A DNA stretch of 64,000 nt from Bubalus kerabau. Taxonomy: Eukaryota > Chordata > Mammalia > Artiodactyla > Bovidae. Below the pieces are notes generated by a model. The model ran no database searches, was not told where the DNA came from, and worked only from the letters and a program-made list of their open reading frames with translations. The stretch covers positions 37,101,001-37,165,000 of the forward strand of contig NC_073630.1 of the NCBI RefSeq assembly GCF_029407905.1. The letters are read 5' to 3'. Both the position numbers and the translations under genes were made by a program. The number at the start of each line of letters is the position of its first letter. Position 1 is the first letter of the stretch. This document shows, piece after piece, positions 33,411 to 44,976 of this stretch.

Positions 33411-33803
33411 TTGAGCACCAAAGAATTGTTGCTTTTGAACTGTGTTGTTGAAGAAGACTCTTGAGAGTCCCTTGGACTGCAAGGAGATCCAAGCTGTCCA
33501 TTCTGAAGGAGATCAGCCCTGGGATTTCTTTGGAAGGAATGATGCTGAAGCTGAAACTCCAGTACTTTGGCCACCTCATGCGAAGAGTTGACTCATTGGA
33601 AAAGACTCTGATGCTGGGAGGGATTGGGGGCAGGAGGAGAAGGGGATGACAGAGGATGAGATGGCTGGATGGTATCATTGACTCAATGGACGTGAGTCTG
33701 AGTGAACTCCGGGAGTTGGTGATGGACAGGGAGGCCTGGCGTGCTGCGATTCATGGGGTCCCAAAGAGTCTGACACAACTGAGCGACTGATCTGATCTGA
33801 ATA
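33411..33803 (+). mobile_element. BovB LINE, young subfamily, short 3' fragment
   Basis: About 390 bases of BovB 3' end, starting 'gagcaccaaagaattg' and ending in CTGAT repeats. It shares the diagnostic RSKLSILKEISPGISLEG text (33461-33649) with the copy at 31573. It lies in the same L1, about 640 bases from that copy. Confidence 0.93.
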
Positions 33804-36800
33804 ACGAGCCATGTTGAACATCTTTTCATGTGCTTGTTAGCCATCTGTATGTCTTCTTTGGAGAAATGTCTGTTTAGATCTTTTCCCCACTTTCTGATTG
33901 CATTGTTTCTTTTTCTGGCATTGAGTTGGATGAGCTGCTTGTGTATTTTGGAAATCAATACTTTGTCAGTTGTTTCATTTGCTATTGTTTTCTCCCATTC
34001 TGAAGGTTGTCTTTTCACCTTGCTATAGTTTCCTTTGCTGTGCAAAAGCTTTTAAGCTTAATCAGGTCCCTCTTGTTTATTTTTGTTTTTATTTCTGTTA
34101 CTCTAGGAGGTGGGTCAGAGAGGGTCTTGCTTTGATTTATGTTATCGAGTGTTCTGCCTATGTTTTCCTCTAGGAGTTTTATAGTTTCTGGTCTTACATT
34201 TAGGTCTTTAACCATTTTGAGTTTATCTTTGTGTGTGGTGTTAGGAAGTGTTCTAATTTCATTCTTTTACATGTTGCTGTCCAGCTTTCTCAGTACCATA
34301 TATTGAGGAGGCTGTCTTTGCCCCATTGTATATTCTTGCCTTCTTTGTCAAAAATAAGGTGCCCATTGGTGTATGGGTTGATTTCTGAGCTTTCTATATT
34401 GTTCCATTGGTCTATATTTCCATTTTTGTGCCAGGACCATACGTCTTCATGACTGTAGCTTTGTAGTATCATCTGAGGTCAGAAAGGTTGATTCCTGCAG
34501 CTCCTTTCTTCTTTCTCAAGACTGCTTTGGCTATTCGGGGTCTTTTGTGTTTCCATATGAATTGTGAAATTTTTTGTTCTATTTCTATGAAAAATGTCAT
34601 TGGTAATTTGATAGGAATCACACTCAATCTATAGATTGCATTTGGTAGTATAGTCATTTTCACAATATTGAATTTTCCTACCCAGGAACATGGGATATCT
34701 CTCCACCTGTTTATGTCAGCTTTGATTTCTTTCATTAGTGTCTTATACTTTTCTGTGTACAGTTTTTTTTCTCCTTAGGTAAGTTTATTCCTAGAGATTT
34801 AATTATTTTTGTTCCATTGGTTAATGGGCTTTATTCCTTGATTTCTCTTTCTGATTTTTCATTGTTAGTATATAGAAATGCAAGTGATTTCTCTGTATTG
34901 ATTTTGTATCCTTCAACTTGCTAAATTCACTGATTAGTTCTAGTATTTTTTCTGATATTATCTTAAGGGTTTTCTAAGTGCTGTATCATGTCATCTGTAA
35001 ACAGCGAGAGCTTTACTTCTTCTTTTCTGATTTTTATTCATTTTATTTCTTTTTCTTCTCTGATTGCTGTAGCTAGGACTTCCAGAACTATGTTAAATAA
35101 TAGTGGTGAAAGTGGACATCCTTATCTTGTTCCTGATCTTAGAGTGAATGCTTTTAATTTTTCACAATTGAGAATAATGTTTCCTGTAGGCTTATTATGG
35201 CCTTTACTATGTTGAGGTAGGTTCCTTCTAAGCCCATTTTTTGAAGAGTTTTAATCATAAATCATTGCTGAATTTTGTCAAAAGCTTTTTCTGCATCTAT
35301 TGAGATTATTATATGGTTTTTATCTTTCAATCTGTTAATATTGTGTATCACACTGAATGATTTGTGTATATTGAAGAATCCTTGCATCCCTGGAATAAAC
35401 CCAACTTGATCATGGTGTATAAGCTTTTAGATGTGTTGCTGAATTCTCTCTGCTAAAATTTTGTTGAGGATTTTTGCATCTATGTTCATCAGTGATACTG
35501 GCCTGTAGTTTTCTTTTCATGTGTTGTCTCTGTCTCATTTTGATATGAGGATGATGGTGGCCTCGTATAATGCGTTTGGAAGGGTTCCTTCCTCTGCAAT
35601 TTTTTGAAATACTTTTACAAGGTTAGGCATTACCTCTTCTCTAAATGTTTGATAGAATTCTCATGTAAAGCCATCTGGTCCTGGGCTTTTGTTTTTTGGG
35701 AGATTTTTGATCACAGCTTCAATTTCAGTGCTTGTGATTGGATTGTTCGTGATTTCTATTTCTTCCTGGTTCAGTCTTGGAAGATTGAACTTTTCTAAGA
35801 ATCTGTCCAGGTTATCCATTTTATTGCCATATAGTTGTTCATAATAGATCATATAATTCTTTGTAGTTATGCATTGTCTGTTGTAGCCTCTCCTTTTTCA
35901 TTTCTAATTTTATTGATTTGATTCTTCTCTCTTTTTTCCTTGATGAGTCTGGCTAAAGGTTTGTTAATTTTGTTTATCTTCTCAAAGAACCAGCTTTTGG
36001 TTCTTTCATTTCTTTTTCATTTATTTCTGCTCTGATCTTTATGACTTCTTTCTTTCTACTAATATTGAGGGGTTTTGTTCTTCTTTTCCCAGTTGTTTTA
36101 GGTGTAAAGTTAGGTTACCCATTCAATGTTTTTCTTGTTTCTTGAGGTAGGCTTGTATTGCTATAAACTTCCCTCTTAGAACTGCTTTTGCTGCATCCCA
36201 TAGGCTTTGTATTGTGTTCATATTTTCATTAGTTTCTAGAATTTTTTTGATTTCCCTTTTGATTTCTTCAGTGAGCTGTTATATAGAAGGTTATATAGAA
36301 AAGTATTGTTTAATCTCCCTGTGTTTGTGTTTTTTTTACAGTTTTTTTTTCTTGTAATTGATATCTAGTGTCATAGCATTGCAGTTGGAGAAGAAGCTTG
36401 ATATGATTTCAATCTTCTTAAATTTACTGAAGTTTGATTTGTGACCCAGGATATGGTCTATCCTGGAGAATGTTCCATGTGCACTTGAGAAGAAGGTGTA
36501 TTCTGTGTTTGGATATAATTTCCTGAAGATATCAATGAGATCCATCTCATCTAATGTATCATTTAAGATGTGTTTCCTTATTAATTTTCTGTTTTGATGA
36601 TCTGTCCATTGATGTGAGTGGGCTGTTAAAGTATCCTACTATTACTGTGTTACTGTCATTTTCTCCTTTTATGTCTGTTAGTGTTATTCTTATGTTTTGA
36701 GGTGCTCTTCTGTTGAGTGCATAGATATTACAATTGTTATGTCATCCTCTTGGATTGATCCCTTGATCATTATTAGTGTCCTTCCTTATCTCTTGTAATC

Positions 36801-37021
36801 TTCTTTATTTTAAGGTCTATTTTGTCTGATATGAGGATTGCTACTCCAAATTTCTTTTGCTTCCCATTTGCATGGAATACATTTTTGCATCCTTTCACTT
36901 TCATTCTATATATGTCTTTTGGTCTGAAGTGGGTTTCTTTTAGACAGCATGTGTATGGGTCTTGTTTTTGTATCCTTTCAGCCAGTCTTTGTCTTTTGGT
37001 TGGAGCATTTAATTCATTTAC

Positions 37022-37023
<2 letters not shown>

Positions 37024-37054
<31 letters not shown>
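37024..37054. repeat. (AT)n microsatellite within L1
   Basis: About 15 AT units inside L1 sequence where other L1 copies have a short AT-rich non-repetitive stretch ('catttaaggtaatta'-like at 23630). It encodes the IYIYIY run seen in short frames on both strands. Confidence 0.95.
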
Positions 37055-37056
<2 letters not shown>

Positions 37057-37312
37057 CTAATGCCATTTTCTTCATTGGCTGGGTTTTGATTTTGTAGATC
37101 TTTTTCTTCTCTTGTATTTCTTGACTATATAAGTCCCTTTAACATTTTTTGTAAAGCTGATTTGGTGGTACTGAGTTCTCTTAACTTTTGCTTGTCTGAA
37201 AGCTTTTGATTTCTCCATCAATTTTGAATAAGATCCTTGCTGGGTAGAGTAATCTTGGTTGTAGATTTTTTCATTTCAGTTCTTTAAATATATTCTGCCA
37301 TTTCCTTCCGGC

Positions 37313-37900
37313 CTACAAAGTTTCTGCTGAAAGGTCAGCTGTTAAGCATATGGGATTTCCCTTGTATGTTACTTGTTGCTTTTCCCTTGCTGCTTTTAAT
37401 ATTGTTTCTTTGTGTTTTTTCTCTGTTAGTTTCATTAGTATATGTCTTGCCATATTTCTCCTTGGGTTTATCCTGTATTGGACTCTTTGCACTTCTTGAA
37501 CTTGATTGACTATTTCATTTTCCATGTTGGGGAAATCTTCAACTATAATCTCTTCAAAGATTTCTGATACCCTTTCTTTTTCTCTTTTTCTGGGACTACT
37601 ATAGTTCAGACGTTGCTGCATTTGATATTGTCCCAGAGGTCTCTGAGTCTATCCTCAGTCCTTGTCATTCTTTTCACTTTATTCTGCTCTTCAGAAGTTA
37701 TTTACACCATTTATCTTCCAGCTAACCAATTCGTTCTTCTGCTTCAGATATTCTGCTGCTGATACCTTTTAGAGTATTTTTTATTTTCAGTGAATGTGCT
37801 GTTTGTCTCTGTATGCTTATTCTTTAATTCTTTTAGGTCTTTGTTAATTGATTCTTGCATTTTATCCTTCTGTTTTCAAGATTACTGATCATCTTTACTA
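37313..37900 (-). pseudogene. L1 ORF1 remains of the second long L1
   Basis: The minus-strand frame 37621-37313 contains the ORF1 RNA-binding and C-terminal region (EEIIVEDFPNMENEIVNQVQ, KHKETILKAAREKQQVTYKG). Sequence up to about 37900 reads as decayed coiled-coil coding. It is broken by stops and lies just upstream of ORF2. Confidence 0.82.
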
Positions 37901-38250
37901 TCATTATTCTGAATTCTTTTTCGGGTAGTTTGCCTATTTCCTCCTCATTTATTTGAACTTCTGTGTTTCTAGTTTTTTCCTTAATTTGTGTAGTATTTCT
38001 CTGTCTTTTCATTATTAATTGTTTTTTAACTTATTGTGTTTGAGGTTTCCTTTTCCCAGGGGTCAAGTTTGAATTCTTTCTTCCTTTTGATTTTGCCCTC
38101 CTAAGCTTGGTCCAACAGTTTGTTTAAGCTTCCTTTACAGTGAGATTTGTGCTGAGTTTTTTGTTTGTTTGCTTATTTGGTTTTCCCTTGATAAGCAAGG
38201 CTGAGTGAGGTGGTAATCTTGTCTGCTGATGATTGGGTTTGAATTTTTGC

Positions 38251-38270
38251 TTTTTTTTTTTTTTTTTTTT
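38251..38270. repeat. T20 homopolymer in L1 5' UTR
   Basis: Twenty consecutive T at 38251-38270 in the antisense L1 leader, flanked by 'tttttgc' and 'gcagtttag'. Likely length-variable. Confidence 0.95.
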
Positions 38271-39340
38271 GCAGTTTAGATGAGGCATCCTACACAGGGT
38301 GCTATTGGAGGTTGGATGATGCTGGGTCTTGTATTCAAATGGTTTCCTTTGTGTGAGTTCTCACTATTTGATACTCCCTAGAGTTAGTTCTCTGGTAGTC
38401 TAAGGTCTTGGAGTCAGTACTCCCACTCCAAAGGCTCAGGGCTTGATCTCTGGTCAGGAATGAAGATTCCACAAGTGGTTTGTTATGGCATTAAGTGAGA
38501 TTAAAGCAAATACCCAAAAATGAGAAACCAAAGATGAACCCCAGACAAATGGCCGTTACCAAATCAGGCAAATAATACTTAAAATAATGGAATATACATG
38601 TATGCATATACACCCATAAGCAAAATCAAAACAATCCAACAAAAATAAATAAACAGTACGTTGACCTGGCAAACAAAGGAAATAAAAAATTACATCTACC
38701 AGTTAAGAAAAAAACTGGAAAATAAATTAAATCAAGGTGCCAAGTGGGAAATAAAGCAATGAAAACAAAGCTAATGAATATGTTGAGAGAAAGGGAAAGA
38801 GAGAAAAGAAAGAAAGGATAGATATGCAAAGTAAATAAAGATTCATGTACATTAAAGATTAACTTCAAAGGGAAAAGAACAGTAGGATAAGTAAATTAAA
38901 GAATACATGTAGAAAAATATAATAGGTTTTTAAAAATTAAAAATATTATAAAAAAGAGAAAATAAAAAGGAAAGAAAGAAGAAAGAAAGAAAAAAAGGTG
39001 GGGGGAATTCCACAGAACTGCAAAAGCACAATGCAGAGACAGAGGTTTACAGCAACAATAAAATGTGTGACTGAATATACACATATACATATACACCCAT
39101 AAGTAAAATGAAAACAGTCCAACAAAAATAAAGTAAAATAGAATGACTCAGCAAACAAAGGAAACCACAAATTATATCTACAGTTAAATATATAAAACTA
39201 ACTAAAACACAAACTGGAAAACAAAGCTAAAGCGAGATGCCAAGTGGGGAATAAAGTAATAAAATAAAATGAACAAATATGTTGAAAGGAAAGAAAGAAT
39301 AGATATATAAAGTTAAATAGAGGTAGATAAAGATTTATAT

Positions 39341-41216
39341 CTTTATATATGATTCACATCCTGGAATATCCTTTTTATATCATTTTATATAATCCTTTTT
39401 ATATCATTCACATCCTGGAATGTGAAGGCAAGTGGGCCTTAGAAAGCATCACTATGAACAAAGCTAGTGGACGTGATGGAATTCCAGTTGAGCTATTTCA
39501 AATCCTGAAAGATGATGCTGTGAAAGTGCTGCACTCAATATGCCAGCAAATTAGGAAAAGTTAGCAGTGGCCACAGGACTGGAAAATGTCAGTTTTCATC
39601 CAGTCCCAAAGAAAGGCAATGCCAAAGAATGATCAAACTACCGCACAATTGCACTCATCTCACACGCTAGTAAAGTAATGCTCAAAATTCTCCAAGCCAG
39701 GCTTCAGCAATATGTGAACCGTGAACTTCCTGATGTTCAAGCTGGTTTTAGAAAAGGCAAAGGAACCAGAGATCAAATTGCCAACATCTGCTGGATCATG
39801 GAAAAAGCAAGAGACTTGCAGCTGCTGCTGCTAAGTCACTTCAGTCGTGTCTGACTCTGTGCGACCCCATAGACTGCAGCCCACTAGGCTCCCCCGTCCC
39901 TGGGATTCTCCAGGAAAGAACACTGGAGTGGGTTGCCATTTCCTTCTCCAGTGCATAAAAGTGAAAAGTGAAAAGTGAAAATGAAGTCACTAAGTCGTGT
40001 CCGACTCTTCGCAACCCCATGGACTGTAGCCCACCAAGCTCCTCAGTCCATGGGACTTTCAAGTCAAGAGTACTAGACAGGGGTGCTGTTGCCTTCTCCA
40101 AAAGAATTGCAGAAAAACATCTATTTCTGCTTTATTGACTATGCCAAAGCTTTTGACTGTGTGGATCACAATAAACTGGAAAATTCTGAAAAAGATGGGA
40201 ATACCAGACCACCTGACCTGCCTCTTGAGAAATCTATGCAGGTCAGGAAGCAGCAGTTAGAACTGGACATGGAACAACAGACTGGTTCCAAATAGGAGAA
40301 GGAGTATGTCAAGGCTGTATATTGTCACCCTGCTTATTTAATTTATATGCAGAGTACATCATGAGAAACGCTGGGCTGGAAGAAGCACAAGCTGGAATCA
40401 AGATTGCCGGGAGAAATATCAATAACCTTAGATATGCAGATGACACCACCCTTATGGCAGAAAGTGAAGAGGAACTAAAAAGGCTCTTGATGAAAGTGAA
40501 AGAGGAGAGTGAAAATGTTGGCTTAAAGTTCAGCATTCAGAAAAAGAAGATCATGGCATCTGGTCCCATCACTTCATAGCAAATAGATGGGGAAACAGTG
40601 GAAACAGTGTCAGACTTTATTTTTTTGGGCTTCAAAATCACTGCAGATGGTGACTGCAGCCATGAAATTAAAAGACACTTACTCCTTGGAAGAAAAGCTA
40701 TGACCAACCTAGATAGCATATTCAAAAGCAGAGACATTATTTTGCCAGCAAAGGTCCGTGTAGTCAAGGCTATGGTTTTCCAGTAGTCATGTATGGACGT
40801 GAGAGTTGGACTGTGAAGAAAGCTGAGCATCGAAGAATTGATGCTTTTGAACTGTGGTGTTGGAGAAGACTGTTGAGAGTCCCTTGGACTGCAAGGAGAT
40901 CCAACCAGTCCATTCTAAAGGAGATCAGCCCTGGGTGTTCTTTGGAAGGAATGATGCTGAAGCTGAAACTCCAGTACTTTGGCCACCTCATGCAAAGAGT
41001 TGACTCATTGGAAAAGGCTCTGATGCTGGGAGAGATTGGGGGCAGCAGGAGAAGGGGACGACAGAGGATGAGATGTCTGGAAGGCATCACCGTCTCGATG
41101 GATGTGAGTTTGAGTGAACTCCGGGAGTTGGTGATGGACAGGGAGGCCTCGCATGCTGCAATTCATGGGGTCAAAAAGAGTCGGACACGACTGAGTGACT
41201 GAACTGAAATGAACTG
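39341..41216 (+). mobile_element. BovB LINE, 5'-truncated, with nested Bov-A2
   Basis: A perfect 12-bp TSD, AAAGATTTATAT at 39329-39340 and 41217-41228, bounds this copy in the L1 5' UTR repeats. The coding part begins near 39403 with ECEGKWALESITMNKASG and includes a reverse-transcriptase piece (40322-40579, YADDTTLMAE) and a C-terminal piece (40789-41202, YGRESWTVKKAEHRR, RSNQSILKEISPGCSLEG). Frameshifts separate them. The first 60 bases are made of short repeated segments (see findings). A Bov-A2 interrupts at 39822-40102. Confidence 0.95.
39822..40102 (-). mobile_element. Bov-A2 SINE inside BovB
   Basis: Dimeric Bov-A2 in reverse with (CTG)n tail at the plus-strand left end. TSD AGACTTGCAG at 39812-39821 and AGAATTGCAG at 40103-40112, one mismatch. 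The linker has a duplicated 'aaaagtgaaaagtgaaa'-type unit. Confidence 0.93.
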
Positions 41217-41519
41217 AAAGATTTATATAAGTTAAAGAAGCTGCAAAGGGAAAACAACAGTAAAAGAAGCAAACAAAGGAATAAGTGTAGAAAAAAATAA
41301 AAATAGCTTAAAAAACTAAAAATTAAAAAAAAAAAAAAGTAAAACTACACAGAAATGCAAAAGCCCAATGTAGAAGCAGAGGTTTATAACAACGGTAAAC
41401 AATGTGACTGATTGGGAAAAAAGCAATAGACAACTACAATGGAGGGGCAAAGAAAAAAAAAAAAATCCAAAAGAATCTACAGAACAAGTCAAAACATAAG
41501 AATAAAAAATGTTTTTCTT

Positions 41520-41937
41520 TCTTTTTTTTTAAATTTTATTTTATTTTTAAACTTTATAATATTGTATTAGTTTTGCCAAACATCGAAATGAATCTGCCAC
41601 AGTTATACCCGTGTTCCCCATCCTGAACCCTCCTCCCTCCTCCCTCCCCATACCCTCCCTCTGGGTCGTCCCAGTGCACCAGCCCCAAGCATCCAGTATC
41701 GTGCATTGAACCTGGACTGGCGACTCGTTTCATACATGATATTATACATGTTTCAATGCCATTCTCCCAAATCTCCCTACCCTCTCCCTCTGCCACAGAG
41801 TCCATAAGACTGATCTATACATCAGCGTCTCTTTTGCTGTCTCGTACACAGGGTTATCATTACCATCTTTCTAAATTCCATATATATGTGTTAGTATACT
41901 GTATTGGTGTTTTTCTTTCTGGCTTACTTCACTCTGT
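41520..41937 (-). mobile_element. Young L1 3' fragment
   Basis: A 418-bp 5'-truncated L1 of the same kind as the 19-28 kb element: poly(T) then 'ttgccaaacatcgaaatgaa', 'tccagtatcgtgcattgaac' and 'ggcttacttcactctgt'. It contains only 3' UTR and the last codons. The TSD AAAAAATGTTTTTCTT at 41504-41519 and 41938-41953 is a perfect 16-bp match. Confidence 0.95.
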
Positions 41938-42243
41938 AAAAAATGTTTTTCTTGAGTCACTGCTCTCAGACTACTTTCCCTCGTTGGGAGCCACAGTCCA
42001 TCTCACCTCCCTAGGATGCCCTCCAACACTGTGCTGATCTCCAGACTGGCTATGGGGGAAGCTCGGATTCTAGTCTCTTCCTACTCCTGTGTGTTCTTGC
42101 CTCCAATATCCACAGCTATCAGAAATAGTGTGTTTTCTTTTGTGGGAGCTCTAAATATCCTTTTATATATTCCATAAACACAGAGTCTGCAAAGTTGATC
42201 ATGTGGATTTAATGTGCAACTTGTACAGCTGCTGGGAAGGTTT

Positions 42244-42757
42244 TGTATCAAGAGCGGCTCGACAAGCAAGGTTTCTGAAAGTGCAATACGGCGGGAAAAT
42301 GAGAAATGAGACACAAGAATTCAGTGAAAAGCGAGGATCATGGGACCAGCACCGTTCCAAGATGAATGTGCTGAAACTGAATCCAAGCCAGCTTTATTAT
42401 ACTTTCAGCCGTGAATGAAAGAATATGTGGGGAGTGAAGCCATAACTCATGTGGCCTTCAGGACCAAAGAACAAAATGATCATTAACCATTGAGTAACTA
42501 AGAAACAATAATCAATAACAAATCAGTAACTAAGACTAATATTTTCATCTATAGATTTTCCACCAGATACGTAAAACATGTGACTCTGAGAGCCAGTTGA
42601 GAATTAGTCTGGGGTCAGTTTTTCAACCCCAGGATCATATCTTGTTTTCAAGATGATGAACTGTTCCCTCTGGACTTGTTCTAAGAGTCTCATGCTTTAT
42701 AGTATCCAGTTTACCAATAATTATAAATTTATTTTGTGGTCCTTGCCAGGGCCTGCA
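42244..42757 (-). mobile_element. Solo LTR of an endogenous retrovirus-like element
   Basis: A 514-bp segment with TG...CA ends and a 4-bp direct repeat GTTT at 42240-42243 and 42758-42761. Removing it restores the L1 5' UTR text 'aaggttttgggtc'. On the minus strand an AATAAA polyadenylation signal (42398-42393) lies about 150 bases before the 3' end, the usual position in an LTR. No internal viral genes are attached, so it is a solo LTR left by recombination. I cannot name the family; a 4-bp duplication is usual for gammaretrovirus-like (class I) elements. Confidence 0.75.
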
Positions 42758-43430
42758 GTTTTGGGTCTTCTTCATTAGCCACACTGACCCTGGGTTTCAA
42801 TTGTGGTTTTATTTCCTCCTCTGCATGTGGGTTGTCCCCTGGGGTTTGCTCCTGAGGCTGCCCTGGAGGGTTTGGGTTTGCCCCTGTGAGGGCCAGGTGT
42901 GCAGGTGGTACAGCTGCTTGGGTCACAGGGATTCAAGCAACACCAGGTACTCAGGGGGGTTGGCAGCTAGGAGGGTATGGCATATCCTCCTAGATGGCAT
43001 ATCTCTAGAAGGGTTGGTCCTAGCTGGCATACCTCTAGAAGAGTATGGCAGCCAGTATTGGCCAATATGCTCCAGTATTCTTGCTGGAGACACCCCTACC
43101 CGACCCCAACAGAGAAGCCTGGCAGGCCACAGTCTACAGGGTCACAAAGAGTTGAACAAACCAAAGTGACCCTGCGTGCATAGACGCAAGACTTTTTTTT
43201 GCCTGTGGCTGCTCTGCCTCAGTGAAAGTTGAGCATGAAGGTGACACAGCTGCTTGGCTTGTGGGGACCCTGACGGTGGCAAGTGTGCAGGACACGGACT
43301 GCCTCCACCGCAGGAGTTATGGTCTTATCAGACTCTTTTTTGAGACTCCTGTAGCTGGTGATCAGAAGGCCTCTTTGAGTTTTCTGCCACTCTTACTACA
43401 GAGCAGGAGCACCTGCTTTTGGTTTTAGTT

Positions 43431-43769
43431 AAGGATGAAACACATTTCTTTGGCATTGTTACAAAAAACTGGATATTATTAATATATTGTTTTAAGTTAG
43501 CTAATACAATAATAAAACTATTTATAACTAGTGTATCCCTATTACTATTATTATTTTATTCAGTAGATAGTAATTTATGATTACCCCCATATCTTTGATG
43601 ATCCAGTAAAGAAACTGAATTCTTGCCTCTATTTGCTAATCTCAGTGGAGAATATCTCATTAAATCAGATTCAACTAATGTGAATCTTTTGGAATGTTTG
43701 GGCTGGCATTTAATTTTTGAAAAATTGGAAAATGAGACTTTTCAAAGAAAGAGTTTGCTGGGCAAACAA
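43431..43769. other. No gene or recognised repeat
   Basis: AT-rich, apparently single-copy DNA between the L1 5' end and a Bov-tA. Nothing else supported. Confidence 0.55.
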
Positions 43770-43786
43770 ATATTGTAAAATAGGGT

Positions 43787-44003
43787 GAAAGTGAAAGTGA
43801 AGTCACTCAGTCGTGTCTGACTCTTTGTGACCCCATCGGCTGTAGCCTACTAAGTTCCTCAGTCCGTGGAATGTTCCAAGCAAGAGTACTGGAGTGGGTT
43901 GCCATTTCCTTCTCCAGAGGATCTTCCTAACCCAGGGACTGAACCCTGGTCTCCCGCAATGAGGGCAAACGCTTTACCATCTGAGCCACCAGGGAAGCCC
44001 CTG
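43787..44003 (-). mobile_element. Bov-tA SINE
   Basis: Reverse Bov-A body followed by a well-preserved reverse tRNA-like head ending 'gagccaccagggaagcccc'. The TSD ATATTGTAAAATAGGGT at 43770-43786 and 44004-44020 is a perfect 17-bp match. This is one of the youngest-looking SINEs in the window. Confidence 0.96.
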
Positions 44004-44031
44004 ATATTGTAAAATAGGGTAGATGTATGCT

Positions 44032-44086
44032 GCTGCTGCTGCTGCTGCTAAGTCGCTTCAGTCGTGTCCGACTCTGTGCGACACCA
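44032..44086 (-). mobile_element. 55-bp truncated Bov-A2 insertion
   Basis: Only the 3' end of Bov-A2 in reverse: (CTG)n tail, then 'aagtcgcttcagtcgtgtcc' and 'gactctgtgcgacacca'. A perfect 12-bp TSD, TAGATGTATGCT at 44020-44031 and 44087-44098, proves a separate insertion. It landed immediately beside the right TSD of the Bov-tA at 43787. Confidence 0.9.
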
Positions 44087-44098
44087 TAGATGTATGCT

Positions 44099-44976
44099 AA
44101 CCTCACTGCAAAAGCAAGCTTTTTGGAGAACTTCAGCAATATATTACACAAAATATAGAGAAGCCAAATTTCAATGTTAGATGTGACTAGCTTTGAGTTT
44201 CAACTTCTATTATTGACTGGATTGTAAGAAACAGTAACTTTATTTCTGTCTTTTGTTATTTGAAAAAGAAATATATTAACTGTGCCTTCCTATGAAATGC
44301 AGTTATGAAAATTCATAGGGATAACTTGTTTAAAGCATTTAGCAAAGTGGCTGGTACATATTAATAGTCTATAATTCTAGCATTTTATTAATAATAATAA
44401 TTTATATGCAAATAGATATTCTAATTTAAAAATAATTTATGTATCCATTTACAATGGTCAACTTACTTTTTAGAAATACTTCATCAGTAATTCAAATTGC
44501 TGTAAGCATTTGACAGAAATAAATCTTTATCTATTTAAATTTCTTAAAGCCAATTTTTTAAAACAGTTTTCTTACTTTTTCACTAAAATCAAATACCCTT
44601 GTGAATGTGTATTTATCTATAAATATATATACAAGAGCACAGATATAGCTTCTTGAATTTCAGCTTCATTTAAAGTAATTTCTTTGAAGGAAGTAGCAAA
44701 TGACAGAGAATATATAAAATGATAAAATATGGTATTTGCTGCTATGTGCCAAAGGGTATAGTGAGAACATGTTAATTATTGTTTTAGGTAATTGATTAAT
44801 ACTGAAAAATGTATTAATAAATTATAATTGAGGCAAAAATTCCCTTGGGAAATGTAGTTCCATGTAGTAAATAATAAACTGAGGTCTAGACTCAGGTGTA
44901 TATATATATAGTTTTATCATATTTTATATATTTTAGGAAATAGCATGTAGGTAGGCTAAGCAACACATTCTACTTA
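44099..44976. other. No gene or recognised repeat
   Basis: AT-rich, apparently single-copy DNA with a short (TA)n tract near 44900-44911. No supported coding frame. Confidence 0.55.

Larger units (their letters stand above)
32848..37075 (-). pseudogene. L1 ORF2 remains of the second long L1
   Basis: Minus-strand pieces in order: endonuclease N-terminus at 37075-36773 (NELNAPTKRQRLAERIQ), FSRIDHILGHKSNFSKFKK at 36545-36336, reverse-transcriptase start at 35852-35661 (NLPKNKSPGPDGFT), KRPRIAKAVLRKKKGAAGIN at 34735-34469, and the C-terminus (TMEYYSAIKRKTFESVL) at 33054-32848. The FADD catalytic motif region near 34990-35005 reads FTDD on the minus strand, a substitution at the alanine. Two BovB insertions and many stops make it non-functional. 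Confidence 0.88.
38560..41415. repeat. Long tandem monomers (about 483 bp) in the second L1's 5' UTR
   Basis: The marker 'cacccataag' recurs at 38611 and 39094 (483 bp). The two units share further landmarks in order: 'caatccaacaaaaataaa' or 'cagtccaacaaaaataaa', 'caagtggg(a/g)aataaag', 'aaagggaaaa(g/c)aacagta' and 'cacagaa(c/a)tgcaaaagc'. The second unit is split by the BovB at 39341-41216 and finishes near 41415. This is a monomeric 5' UTR organisation like that known from rodent L1, though here only two units are seen. Confidence 0.8.
31388..43430 (-). mobile_element. Second long ruminant L1, antisense, with five insertions
   Basis: L1 sequence occupies about 31388-31572, 32773-33410, 33804-39340, 41217-41519, 41938-42243 and 42758-43430. 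Read on the minus strand this is a long 5' UTR (43430 to about 37900), ORF1, ORF2 and a 3' UTR with poly(A). It differs from the L1 at 19-28 kb by many substitutions and by its 5' UTR, so it belongs to an older ruminant subfamily. Removing the three BovB copies, the younger L1 piece and the LTR restores continuity. I could not identify its TSD. Confidence 0.88.

Noticed and set aside
36822..37097. 91-codon frame ending in IYIYIY
   Set aside because: Antisense L1 plus an (AT)n microsatellite.
41520..41937. Possible continuation of the 31-43 kb L1
   Set aside because: It is a separate younger L1 3' end with a perfect 16-bp TSD inserted in that L1's 5' UTR.
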